A stretch of DNA of 64,000 bases from Membranipora membranacea (taxonomy: Eukaryota; Bryozoa; Gymnolaemata; Cheilostomatida; Membraniporidae), in contig OU612073.1 in assembly GCA_914767715.1 (NCBI GenBank), positions 4,838,001 through 4,902,000 of the forward strand, written 5' to 3'. Both the position numbers and the translations under genes were made by a program. The notes below the pieces were generated by a model. It did no database searches. It was not told the origin of the DNA and was given only the letters and a program-made list of their open reading frames with translations. Shown here piece after piece: positions 24,097 to 35,479 of this stretch; within the stretch, counting starts at the first letter, position 1; each line of letters starts with the position of its first letter.

Positions 24097-24710
24097 ATTA
24101 TTTCTATGACTACATATGTTTCACTCAAAGATGGTATATGTTAGTAATATTATTTATGCGGAGTATCAGAATTTCCTCAAATTTAGATAGATTTAAATAA
24201 CTATATAAGATAATGGACTAAACAGTACGTTACTACATGCACTCTGTATTATGAAAAGGTCAGTAGGAAATTATTCTCCAGATGGCGAAATACTAACAAT
24301 GCATTAGCTTTAATCTAGAAAAAATAGCTTGAATTACAGTTGAGTACTGTTTTTATGAAACAATTAGTTTACTCTCCAAAAAGGAACAATGTTTTACTTT
24401 TTATATGTACTCTAAAATTAAATGAATTAAAATTACAGAAATATACGTGAGAGGACAATCCTCAATTTATATTAACCCATATAGTTTAGGTACAACAGTC
24501 ACCGACAAAATTTTATGCAAAACAGTAGGAAGATATTTGATTACAAATTTGATTACAAACAATATTATGTTGTATATTTTGTTATAAGCTGGGCAAGGTG
24601 GGGACAGGATACAGTCATCCTGTCAGGAACTTCCACAAACAAAGCAAAACAAATTACTCATGATTTGCTTGTTATATTCAACGACTTTCATCTGTGGTAT
24701 ATTTAAGCTT

Positions 24711-25012
24711 TGAGATGCTGTTTAAGTAATAATTCTATGTCATTTTTGCTTAATCAAAATAATGATGAGTTAGACAGAATATAGACAAAGCTGTTACCTG
24801 TGCTGCAGAAGATTGCTGCTACTATTCTGTATCAAATTCCATAAAATCTATAAATTGATCTGCATCAAAGGGAGATAACTCCGAAAAACACATTTGCATC
24901 ATTGCTTTTTCTACCACAGTGAGATGTCGTTGCGTCGCAGTATTTTATGAGGACACTTTTTGATGCTCAGTGTCCAGTCTAGTGTTGTGTGTTTTGTCTA
25001 TGGAAAAAAAAA
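24711..25012 (+). mobile_element. 5'-truncated SINE copy with A-tail
   Basis: Direct repeat of 23795-24096 (about 90% by eye), ending GTTTTGTCTATGG followed by A9. It lacks the tRNA head, as expected of a truncated retroposon. The paralog is at 49737-50030. Between the two copies (24097-24710) there is no recognisable gene; a 63-codon frame at 24515 is identical in both units but unassigned. From 25013 to 26745 I see no gene. Confidence 0.55.
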
Positions 25013-26746
25013 GTAAATAACGCAAAACAAAACTACGATCAGGAAAGATAATCAGAAATAAGGTTTTTATCTGTCACAAAACTACGGTTTTTATCTGTCA
25101 CAACACTACGGCTCTATGTTCTTTCTAAGCAGTGGTGCTTTAAAGGGTTACAACATTTTACTTTATTTACTCAACAATAGAAGGGATAGAGTTATGGATA
25201 AATAGCATTGCAAATAGTTTGAGTAGTGGTGTTGTCATCTGTTTCAATATCGGCACAAGCTAGTCTGACAATGTTATGTTTACTTGACAATGTCAATCCC
25301 TCATACTTCACAATTTCAGCAGCTCGCATCTTTGCATTGGCTTTTTCATCACTAATATCCATTATAGCATGGGATAACATATTTTCTACATTCTAAGTTT
25401 TTACTTTGCATAGGCCTACTGTCTACTGTAGACCAAAGTTTTTACAAAAAAATAGGAAACATCTAAATTAAGCAGTCATATACAATTAACAAATATGAGT
25501 CATTCAAATTTAATTTTTCTGATTACCTATTTTTTCATCTTATATGAATTTTTTTCCCTTCTTTTTTTGTGATGGCTGATTTTGGAAAAAACATTCTCAT
25601 CGAATGAAAGGTATGCCAATAAAAAGCTACGCAGCTAGACTAGACTTGCAGCCTCACCAAAATTCAACAAGATCATAAGCTTGTAAACACTCTGTCTCTA
25701 CATGGTACAACACTTTATTAAATCATTGTCAACATTTTTTTATTTATAGTCCCATTGTTCCTTCATTGGGGATCAAAATTTTGTCCGGAAATGTTCGCCC
25801 AATATATCATGGTAAGTATGTGACCATAAAAAAGTATAAAGAATCCGCTGAAGATGAACTAAGCCCATTATTATTTCTAGCTACTGACTTTGACTGACCG
25901 TACCCACAACAAAAGTAAAACTGTGTGAGTCAGAACTGGATAGGGTTAGACAGATCAAATCTAAGTCACATTTGAATTCATCTAAACCAGGGAAGGTGGG
26001 ACCCCTCCGACCCTCCCTGTCTAAACCAGGGAGGGAGATTTGTCTCAGGATATTGTAAGCTATGTCCCCCTGAAAAAATAGAGCACAACCCTTAATAGAT
26101 ATGCATACCGTTGCTTTGATCAACACATGTAATATTTATTAGGTTATGTTGACAGACCAGACACAGGGAATACTGTAGCTGGTAATGAGGTTCTGTGCTT
26201 CCATTAAAAAAATTCATATTGGGGGGGGGGGTGGGGCTTTGAGGTATGACTTTAAAAGTTTAAACTAGCAAATCATAACAAAAGAATAAAGTTGAAATCT
26301 GCCAGCTAGTTACCGCCATCGCCAGACATACCTTGTCTGTCCAGTAACTTTCACAATAGTAAGTTACAGCCAGATATCCATCGGCTTAGAATCCAGCATC
26401 AAGGGACCGGTTTCAATTAGAACAGTCATTAGCAGGTCGTTCGTTACAGTTAGCAGCAACTCCGCAATAATTAAACAACCAGACTGTACCTGCTTGAATT
26501 ATCAGGCTCTCAAAAGGTCGTAGCCACTGTCCTTATCTGAATGCGGCAAATATGTTTCTGCAGATTGTTGTTGAAAAAGTGTTTAATGGAACAACATAAA
26601 AAGTTGTAATTAGCAGTCTTGTGGGTAAACTAGATAACCTATACATATTATTGATTGGATATGTTACTAAACACTTCTACATTAATTGTTTGAAACATTT
26701 AAGGCTTCAACAATATTATCTACACTAACTTGGTAATTTTACACTC

Positions 26747-26925
26747 ACCATGACAATGAATATACCTCCACCTGTTTTTCAAATCCCCGAAGGCACATTC
26801 CACTTGAAATCTGTTTTTTTGTGAACTGAGTTGTATCTGGCTTCGGGAGGACCGGGGTTGACCTGGAGGAACATCTGATAATATGACAGGTGAGTTCTCA
26901 TTACTAAACCAACCAGATGGTGTTC
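26747..26925 (-). pseudogene. PIF/Harbinger-type transposase remnant (DDE_Tnp_4-like), unit 1
   Basis: The minus strand reads GPPEARYNSVHK, then in another frame RFQVECAFGDLKNRWRYIH. This is the conserved YNxxHxxxRxxVExxFGxLKxRWR segment of Harbinger transposases and HARBI1. The frame breaks in an A-run of 7 (6 in unit 2); 5 would restore it, so both copies are dead through slippage. It has an acceptor-like CCTCCAG before it and a GTGAGT donor after it. Confidence 0.6.
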
Positions 26926-26948
26926 ATTCTAACCCATAAACATGTAAG

Positions 26949-27060
26949 TATGTTTATGTTTATGTTTATGTTTATGTTTATGTTTATGTTTATGTTTATG
27001 TTTATGTTTATGTTTATGTTTATGTTTATGTTTATGTTTATGTTTATGTTTATGTTTATG
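26949..27060. repeat. (TTTATG)n microsatellite, about 18 units
   Basis: A near-perfect hexamer array over about 112 bp. At the paralogous place (51905-51936) only about four units remain, one interrupted. It is not a telomeric hexamer. The following 27061-27880 shows no gene. Confidence 0.95.
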
Positions 27061-27881
27061 CTCTAACCATGTTATGAGTTACAGTATATACCCTGTAAAT
27101 GGATGGATTAGGCCATGAATAACTGAAAACGGTCTAGTTTGGATTTGTAATAAAAAAATCCCTTCTTGTTTTGTCCCTTGATTTTTTGAGAATTTTTATT
27201 CTTTCTAAGAAAATTAAAAAACTTATCAACAAATAGACAGGTGTAACCATAGAGGGATAACTCTATGGATGTAACACACCCAAACATCACACTTAATGTC
27301 ATGGGTGGACAACTTTTTTTTACTAGTAATTTACACTTTACACTTGGCAGTTTTACATCATATTTTTTCCCAATGGCTTGTCACACATTTATCAAACATG
27401 TTGTTTGAATGCCATTTAACGCCATTTGATCTATACCTGCTTACCAATGAACCTTCACTGTGCGTAACTGATTTGCTTTTTTTTCTGATTCTGGTAATAC
27501 ATGTTTATTGCAAACATATTGATGATGTTTATTTATCTTGGTAAAAATTATGGCGAGTGTTTAGATTTAGACTTCTCATAGCATCACATTCAATGTGGGC
27601 ACTTAGTATCGCTTATGCACGCCTTTGTGCGATTAAGAGTCAATTACTAATAGCTGATGCAGCTAATTACATGGTAACACTGAAATTAAATAGTAATGTT
27701 CTAATCCTTAGAGGTCGGATCTAACTGTTGCAGAATTTAGACTATCATTACAATTTCATCCTCATTAATGATTTAAATAATTGGATTGTACTCATAATTG
27801 AGATTCACCACACAGGCTATTGTCATTGAAGGTTTGCAGAAACTACCATAATAAATTAAAATCTTATTAACATATTAGTGA

Positions 27882-27936
27882 TGACATCATATTATGACAT
27901 CATCAGTGTAAGGATTATTGGATGATTGTGACATCA
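27882..27936. promoter_or_regulatory. Three TGACATCA motifs upstream of GH10, unit 1
   Basis: TGACATCA occurs at 27882-27889, 27895-27902 and 27929-27936, about 40-95 bp upstream of a TATA-like box. The motif resembles CRE/ATF/AP-1 family sites. All three are kept in unit 2. Binding is inferred only. Confidence 0.4.
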
Positions 27937-27972
27937 GAACAGGTGTGATTTGATATAAGGAGCTTTAATAGT

Positions 27973-27979
27973 CTATAAA
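27973..27979 (+). promoter_or_regulatory. TATA-like box of GH10, unit 1
   Basis: CTATAAAACC lies about 120 bp before the GH10 ATG, preceded by the TGACATCA cluster. It is conserved at 52851-52860 in unit 2. The transcription start would be near 28005. Confidence 0.45.
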
Positions 27980-28097
27980 ACCATGTTCATTTTAATTTAA
28001 ATCACACATCCTAATGGGAGCTTGTTGGGTGACTGTATATAAGTAAGAAAAGTGATACTTAGCTTGCCAGGCAGACACAATATTTACTGAACTCAAG

Positions 28098-31000
28098 ATG
28101 CAAATGCTGTTGAAGATAGTGATTCTGAGCAGTATTTTTAGCACAGCAGAGATATATCTGTTTGCAGAGGAAGCTGTTGCCGATACTGATTTGCAGAAAG
28201 CCAAAAATGAGGAGCTTTTATTGAATCCTGATTTTGAGGATCCTATTGGATGGGACAACTGGTGGTGTAGTGGCTGTTATGGACAGTGGACAACTCAATC
28301 TTTCTCTGGCAGCAGAGCTCACCAGACTACTGAGAGGTTGGGGTCTTAAGCTAGTTCGATTAAATGTTACTATCGCTGCGATAATGCAGGTATAAGCAGT
28401 TTAATACCAGTCAGTTTGCTAGACTGTTTTTGAAGTTTGAAGTTTGTTTATTGCCTAATTTCTAATATCCATCCTGTAATAGGTTAATAGTGTCGAAAGT
28501 ATGGCACATGGATTAAACAAAATAAGTAAAACAAAATAAAAGGAGAGTACTATAACTGATTGCACAGCCAAGAACATTATTACTTAGGGGCTGACTTACA
28601 ACTCTGAAAACATCATGACACTTTTGAGTATACAAAAGATAGCTCTGCAGCATGGGCTCATACTGGTTCAAAGGGTGAAAAAAATCTGTTTATTTTGCAT
28701 GGTATTGACACATTTATCGGATGACATATTCCAAAACTGATGTTTTTTGGAATGAACATATTTTGTTTTTAGATACACAATATGATTATTCTTTACCTTG
28801 TTAACGTCCTATCAGTATTACTGTTACACATATCTGCATAGCTGCATACTGTACATTGATCTGTTATTATCTGTGTACAAATAATTGCATGATTTGTGAA
28901 TATGTTTCAGAAAATACTGGTCATCCGGGCCAAAGCAGCACCGGTTACTAGACAACGGAGTCAAAGTGGATCAGCATTATTATCTGTCGGCTAAAGTGAT
29001 GATAATTCCAAATACATCTCCTGGCAAAGATAGTGACGTATCCTGCATTAAAATATCATTGCAATACAATTATGCAGGTGAGTTTGAAAAAAATTACTAG
29101 TAGACTGAGATTGCAGTCATCATGACAGTTTTATAGTGCTCCTGTGCTCTTGACTCGGACGGGTATTCTTACCAACTTCTTCACCTTAGATATTACTCTA
29201 GTATCCCTTTTATTAGAAGTTTTCATTCATCATTACATGTACTACAAATGTAACATCGCCACGCCCCCAAAATATCCAAAAGACGCATCCTGGTATTATT
29301 TAAATAAAATTAAAGATTAGATTAATCATCCTCTCATTATGTAGAAAAATGCAGAAAATCATTTTTACTTGATGGTGCTACAAACTTGTATGATATCCCA
29401 TTTTATTTTTTACCAGAGCTTGCCTACTGTTTTATGCAATACCCCAGGGTATTAAGACAGTAGATTACAAATAAATCTGTAAATCTGCAGGTATGAGAAT
29501 CATTACTCTATCTGTTTCACTGACATTATGTCAGTATGCAATCAATCTACATGTCACGTTGCAAATTAGACGAATGAATTTTCAATTCTATTCTTCTCAT
29601 TTTATCTAACTTGTTGCAGATAGTGTGAAAAGAGTTGATGTGGTAGTAAAAGAACATATTAAAAGTATGGAGTGGGTACAAATATCCGGTGACTTCCAGG
29701 TTGAAAACGGTGAGTGAATGTGCATATAAGAACTTAGTGTTGGCACACACCAGATCATCTATGTCACACCAAATAATAATAATTAAATAATAATTGGTTT
29801 TTTCTATAATATATATTTTTTCTATTGGCTGCGCTTTATGTTAAAACCGACCACCACATTTGCTTGTTTTTCCTTCATTATGCTGATTTTATTTTATTTT
29901 TTATTCTTTGCAGATCACAATCGAACACTGAAACAGTTACAGCTCTATGTACACGGCCCGCCACCAGGAGTGGAATTTATCACTGATTCAGTCCATATGT
30001 CACTCATTTCCCTAGATAAAAACTGGAGGACTAAGGCTCAGGATAGAATAGATACTGCCAGGAAGAATAGTTTGACTGTAAACGTAAAAGCTTTCAGTCA
30101 GGATTTCCAAAATCTTACTATTGAGGTAATGCTTAATTATGGGGTAGATTGGATTTCTGCAACTGTGATTATAACGTGACATGGGAGGCCCGGGAATGAT
30201 TATCTTGACACACAGGCCAGTTTTTTGGTCTATTTGAGTTCAATTCCAATTGCCCACAGATATTGTGGTTTGGTACTGGCAGCTCGCCATTCATCTCAGC
30301 AGGACTTTGCAGTAAAAGGCATCCCCTCCGTGTATCTTCGTTATAAAGAGTAGCTGGAATTTCTGCCTATGAGGGCCATGGGTCCCAGCACATGTACTCT
30401 AGGGGGGGTAACTCTCTCCTTGGACTTTAGACAGTAGAAATGGGCTACAAGTGATTATCATAGTCACTTCAGGCTTTGTAACACAATTGCAATCCTACTG
30501 TGATTATGACATTGATTTAGTTCTAATTTGATGTCAGGAGCCTGGTACGATATGCTGCACTCTCTCTATTGTTTCAGTTGCGACAAATTGAGAGTCAGTT
30601 TGGTCTGGGAACAATGGTTGATGGATTTCTCCTGCAGACGAACAAAGATTACAGAGACTGGTTTTTGGCAAACTTTGATGTAAGTTTTAAAAATTAATTG
30701 TTTTCTTAAAGATATTTGTATAAGTGAATGGATATCTAGTATGGGTATTATTGTATAAAAACAAGAAAATATGGAATGTAAGTGAATTTATTTACTCTGA
30801 AACTGGTGCCTAGAAGTATAAAACAACTATAAGTTCCTAAAGGTAGAGGCATCCATTTTCAGCCAGCTCAACAAATTTTCAGATTTAAGATTTTAAAGTT
30901 AAAACAGTGGTTGAGCAGAGGTGGACAGTGGAATGCACTGTCAGTAACCAGGCAGAGTTTATGCACTTCAAATAATGAGCAACAAGAGGAGAATTATTCT

Positions 31001-34000
31001 TATAACTCATAGCTCCATTTTCTTCTTTTTATTACACAGTGGGTGACTTTGAGATCAGATATGGACTGGAGGAGGACAGAGTACAGTAAATACAGACTCA
31101 CATGGGAGGAAACTGATGCTGTTATGGCAACACTAGAGAAGCATCAGTGAGTTGTGTTCTCTCACCGAATGTACTTTGTCATTGTTATACAGTTGCGAAA
31201 TGTTAAAGAATTGATCTTTATCACATGGGCTCTTTAGAGCATGTTAACTACACAATCAAATTCGTAGGCAGAGTGAATCCCGAACTATATGTTATGATTC
31301 GACTTGGTCTCCACTGAAAGTTCAGAAAAATAAACCATGAAAAAAGACCTATTTGCCTTCAAAGTTTCAATACTGATATAAATCACAATTGGCAATGAGA
31401 GGCTTTTGTGGTGACTTCAAAATTCTTTTGTTTCAGCAAGAGAATAAGAGGTCACATGATTCATTCATCTATGAAAGAGGACAACCCTGATTGGGTACAA
31501 GAACTAGAATGTCCGGATGATTTATACAGAGCTTGTATGAAGAGGGTGGACGACTTGGTGACTAAATTTAGATACAGGTAATGTATCCCAGTCAGTCAGT
31601 CAAAATTAAAAATATTGGGTAAATATTGAATCATATTTTTCAACCTTTTATTTTATTAAAGATTCATATTTTTCTCACAGTTTAGTTATCTCTTACATTG
31701 TACTCAGCATCATCGAGTAGTTTGAGGTGGAAAAATAAAGGTATGAGCCCTTACTACCATCTCAGATGGTAGACAGTAGATAGGAATATTTACAACGAGT
31801 CTGTGTATCCAAGAAGCGTTTAGAACCTTGCTTAAGTTTAATCCATTTACCTGCGTTCGGTGTTGCCACCGCAACTGGTCATGCCTCTTTGCCTGCGGCA
31901 TGACCAGTGGCGGGGAGCAACTCCAATCGCAGGCAAATGAATCAAACTTGATCTAATTGCATCTCAATAATTTGTAGATGTCAGTCGTGGGATGTTGTGA
32001 GAGAGATGTCAGGAGAGCAGTTCCTGTCAGATATATACGGCTCGGCTAAGATACACCACGATCTGTACAAGAGAACCAAGGAGGTGGATTATGCCGCACA
32101 ATTATTTCTCAGTGAAAATAACCTCTTATCCAGCTCCAAAAAAATTCAGGTTTGTCATTCATATCCTGTAATGCAGTGCTGAAGTGGGCATGCCTGTAAT
32201 ACCAGTATGTTCATGCTTGTATTTGTCCAGAGACAGGTTTATAAGATCAACATTTTTTTTTCCTCTATTTTTTTGTAAACCCAATAATTATCATGAAAGC
32301 CATCTTGCTAATTGCCTCTACAATCCTTCCTTCGTGTCCAGATGGTTGCGATATTTTGGTTTTAAGCATCTCTAGACTTATCATCAATTCTGTGATAAGT
32401 GGAGATTTATCAGAACTCGAAATTAAGAAAAAAAACAAAATGGAGCTTGGAGATCGAACCTGTACTGGCACTGGACTGGATGGCACTTTATCTGGATCAT
32501 TATCAGAATCAGAATCAGAAAATTCTCCAGATTTTGCATCCCAAAATTTTTTTTTTATGTTATTTGACACGACAATCAATGTATTTTACAGCAAATAATG
32601 ATGTTGATAGCATACTATGATTTATGATAAAACAATTATATGGAAGAATTCAAGCCAGGTACAGGGGGCCACAGGGTGAGCAGAAAAGGTTTAAAATATT
32701 TTCATCTAACTTATTATTAGAATGTACTGGATCAAGTTGAGGATATGGACAGACATGGAGCTCCAGTAGATGGTATCTCAGCCCAAGCCAACTTTAACAA
32801 CTCTATATCTCACCCCTCCCTCCTACTCGACAGAATAGACAGGCTTGCTGTTAGTAACCTCTCACTTTGGATTACAGAGTATCACCTCAGTAATGCTGAT
32901 CCTCAGATGAGTTCTCTGGCCTTAGATGATATTATCACTGTACTGCTGAGGTTAGTATACTCTCTCTGTTGATAGGTTGTTATGGTTACCAGTTCAGAAC
33001 ACAGTATGGGTCAGCAGTCACGCTGCCGCAAAAAATTGGCACATTGATAAGGCTAGGTTAGCGCCATATTGACAAATAGATTATACTAAAGGCATGTGTT
33101 TCTCATTGTTGATGTTGATTTAATCTTTGTGTCTAAGATGTGCACACCCTTAAGTCTAGAATTCAATCAAGAGCCTTCAAATAAAATTCCGTGTGAGGCA
33201 ATTTGGCTATATGATTATACTTAAACTCCACTAGTCAAAGATATACAAGTTATGGTATGCCTGATTACGTCATTGAAAAAATCAGTTATTATGTTAATTG
33301 AAATATTTTTGAATTATTGTGTGTTAGGGCAATTCAGTATGCTTCGCTTCTCTATTTTATATATCTGCCACTACCCACTAACACTAACAAAACTATCAAG
33401 ATGGCATTGTCCAATGCAGTAATATGAGGTGCTAATTGTCATTATACAGCCATGGCAGTGTTGATGGATTCATGTTTGGTGCATTCTGGGAAGGAGACTC
33501 CCCACGTAAAACGGGTACAGCTTTGGCTGACAAAAATTTCCAGGTAAGGAAATATTTCAGATTTTTTTGGATAAATCTAATATTAAAGGCCAAGCCCAAT
33601 GAAGTTCTAACTTACTGTATGTTTTTCATGAGGTTCTAAGCTCTCATTTGAGCCATTTGACAAAACTCTACACCTACCAAAGGCAGATCTGTTGATGCTC
33701 AAAGCTGATGCTTCATGAAAACATTCATGGTCCCAGCTCATGGCGTCACAAGCAATGTTTTCTTAAATTACTGTGATACCGGATATATGATACAAAATGT
33801 TAAACACTGTCTACGACGTCAGAAGGTCAAGGACATTTAAATGGTTTCTCAATGTGACTGAATTTATTGACTGTTCGATGGAGATGTCATCTTTGAGCAT
33901 CAGCAGATCTGGTTGTGGTAGGCGACGAATCTTGTCCAATAGCTCATCTGAAAGCTCATCACCTAAAGTAAAACATAACAACACTCAGAACTTCATTGGG

Positions 34001-34678
34001 CTTGGCCTTTAAAGTGCCCTTTTCAAAGATTGTCACAGATTACTGGTTGTTGGTTTATATCCTTTTGAAAAATACAAATTATCGAAGCCTATGCAAAATT
34101 AAGTTTGATGTGTATGTGTAAATATATATATAAATATATATCTTTTCATTGCTACACAGACGGTAAAATTCACATTTTCTATAACCTCCCTCCTGACACC
34201 ATAACATGAAATGCAAACGAAAAGAGATTTAAATATGGCTTGTTCCAGACTCAGGAATATTTATGATCCCCACGACTTAAACGGCCCATTTGTATCAACT
34301 TTATCAAGTATCAGATATACTATGAGAACTCTTCTTTTTTTTTTGTTTATGAGCAAAAATGTGGAATAATGAAGGGAGATGACTCCTGTCATGCTACTCA
34401 AAGTCATCACTTCACATTGTTTCACAATATTAACATTTTCACAGGAAACTGAGGTTGGCATGAAATGGAAAAAGATTTTCTCAGTATTAGCACGGTTTTC
34501 CGAGAAGATAACTCCGTTCAACCTTGTGAAACATCGAAGCACTAACACGTTTACGCGTAAACTTTACCATGGAATATATGAAGCTACAGTTTACAGTGGA
34601 GATGGTACCAAGCTTACCAAGAAGAATATCCCTCTACTGAGACATCAAGGTGACAAGGAGGTCACCATCTGGGTCTAA
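28098..34678 (+). CDS. Secreted CBM4/9 (CBM22-type) plus GH10 glycoside hydrolase, 11 exons, unit 1 (open frame)
   Basis: GH10 enzymes are endo-beta-1,4-xylanases. Exons: 28098-28336, 28911-29077, 29620-29709, 29914-30125, 30578-30679, 31040-31146, 31437-31577, 31978-32149, 32721-32950, 33450-33543, 34445-34678. All phases agree; 595 residues. A signal peptide (about 1-22) is followed by a carbohydrate-binding module (about 37-200: LLNPDFEDP, YYLSAKV, WVQISGDF) and GH10 (about 215-520). GH10 landmarks are RGH, PDWV, SWDVVREM (acid/base E362), GISAQANF, LWITEYH (nucleophile E463) and FGAFWEG. A beta-rich tail ends in VTIWV. Both glutamates are present, but several canonical subsite residues are replaced (see findings), so activity is uncertain. 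The exon 1 donor is a weak GTTGGG. Introns hold no other gene. Confidence 0.9.
31836..31956. mobile_element. Foldback MITE in GH10 intron 7, unit 1
   Basis: AAGTTTAATCCATTTACCTGCG on the left mirrors CAGGCAAATGAATCAAACTT on the right, so the roughly 120 bp fold into a hairpin ending 22 bp before exon 8. It shares its TIR with the element at 2702-2796. The unit 2 copy (56717-56828) has lost part of the left inner arm. Confidence 0.6.
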
Positions 34679-34972
34679 ACAATAATGTTTATCTTATGGA
34701 CAGTCTTTCAGTTTGCATAGCGCAAACACTCTCATAACAGGAACAGATTATGTTAACTACAATCAGAAATGGATTTAAAGGATATGAGATATATGTACAT
34801 TTATTTATTTTTTATAGTATTGACAATACAAACACAGGTTTGTTTACTCTTTGGTGCTCAGTCATGCTCTACGCTCTAGATATAGCATTAAAACATGACA
34901 GAACTACAGTTATGACTAATTATTATTATTGTTTGACAATGAGCCACACATCAAATAACTAATTGGACCGGA

Positions 34973-34978
34973 AATAAA
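34973..34978 (+). terminator. Candidate polyadenylation signal of GH10, unit 1
   Basis: AATAAA about 295 bp after the GH10 stop, identical in unit 2. The stretch 34679-35479 between the two genes otherwise shows only short frames and a (CT)n run near 35030. Confidence 0.35.
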
Positions 34979-35479
34979 TTACCATAACTTATCATACATC
35001 TCAGCTATCTTTTCGATCAATGGAACTCTCTCTCTCTCTCTCTATTTGGTCATCTAATACACAATATTATACATTCACTGCTAAATATTCATGTCAGATA
35101 ATGTATATCCACCAGCACATGGCACAATGGGAGTCTGTTTCCTGGATCTGTAGATTTGTAATTTATTCACTCATCATCATTAGGAAACTCATTAGTTGTT
35201 TGACTTTTGACTGGAGTAGTGTAAGAATAGAAGAATAGGTAAGTTTTTCCTCAATACTTGTGCACCATGTTTAGATTATCCAGAGGCAGCTCTTTTTGGC
35301 AACTTAATTGTTTCAATTTGATTACTTCGGATAGCAATAATAATAGGCTATAGCCCTTACAAAAAAACCTTCCCATTTGTGATACATAGCAGTGACAATC
35401 TCTCTCGTGTGCGATGTACATTATAATGTAATAAGAAACATGCTTTGCAGATTTACAGGGAGCTAGAAAGAAATTCAAC

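Noticed and set aside
26949-27060. Interstitial telomere or CRISPR-like array.
   Set aside because: The unit is TTTATG, not TTAGGG, with no spacers; it is a plain microsatellite in animal DNA.
35020-35238. Short plus-strand frame conserved in both units, possibly a peptide gene.
   Set aside because: Begins in a (CT)n run, no signal peptide or splice support; conservation is explained by the young duplication.
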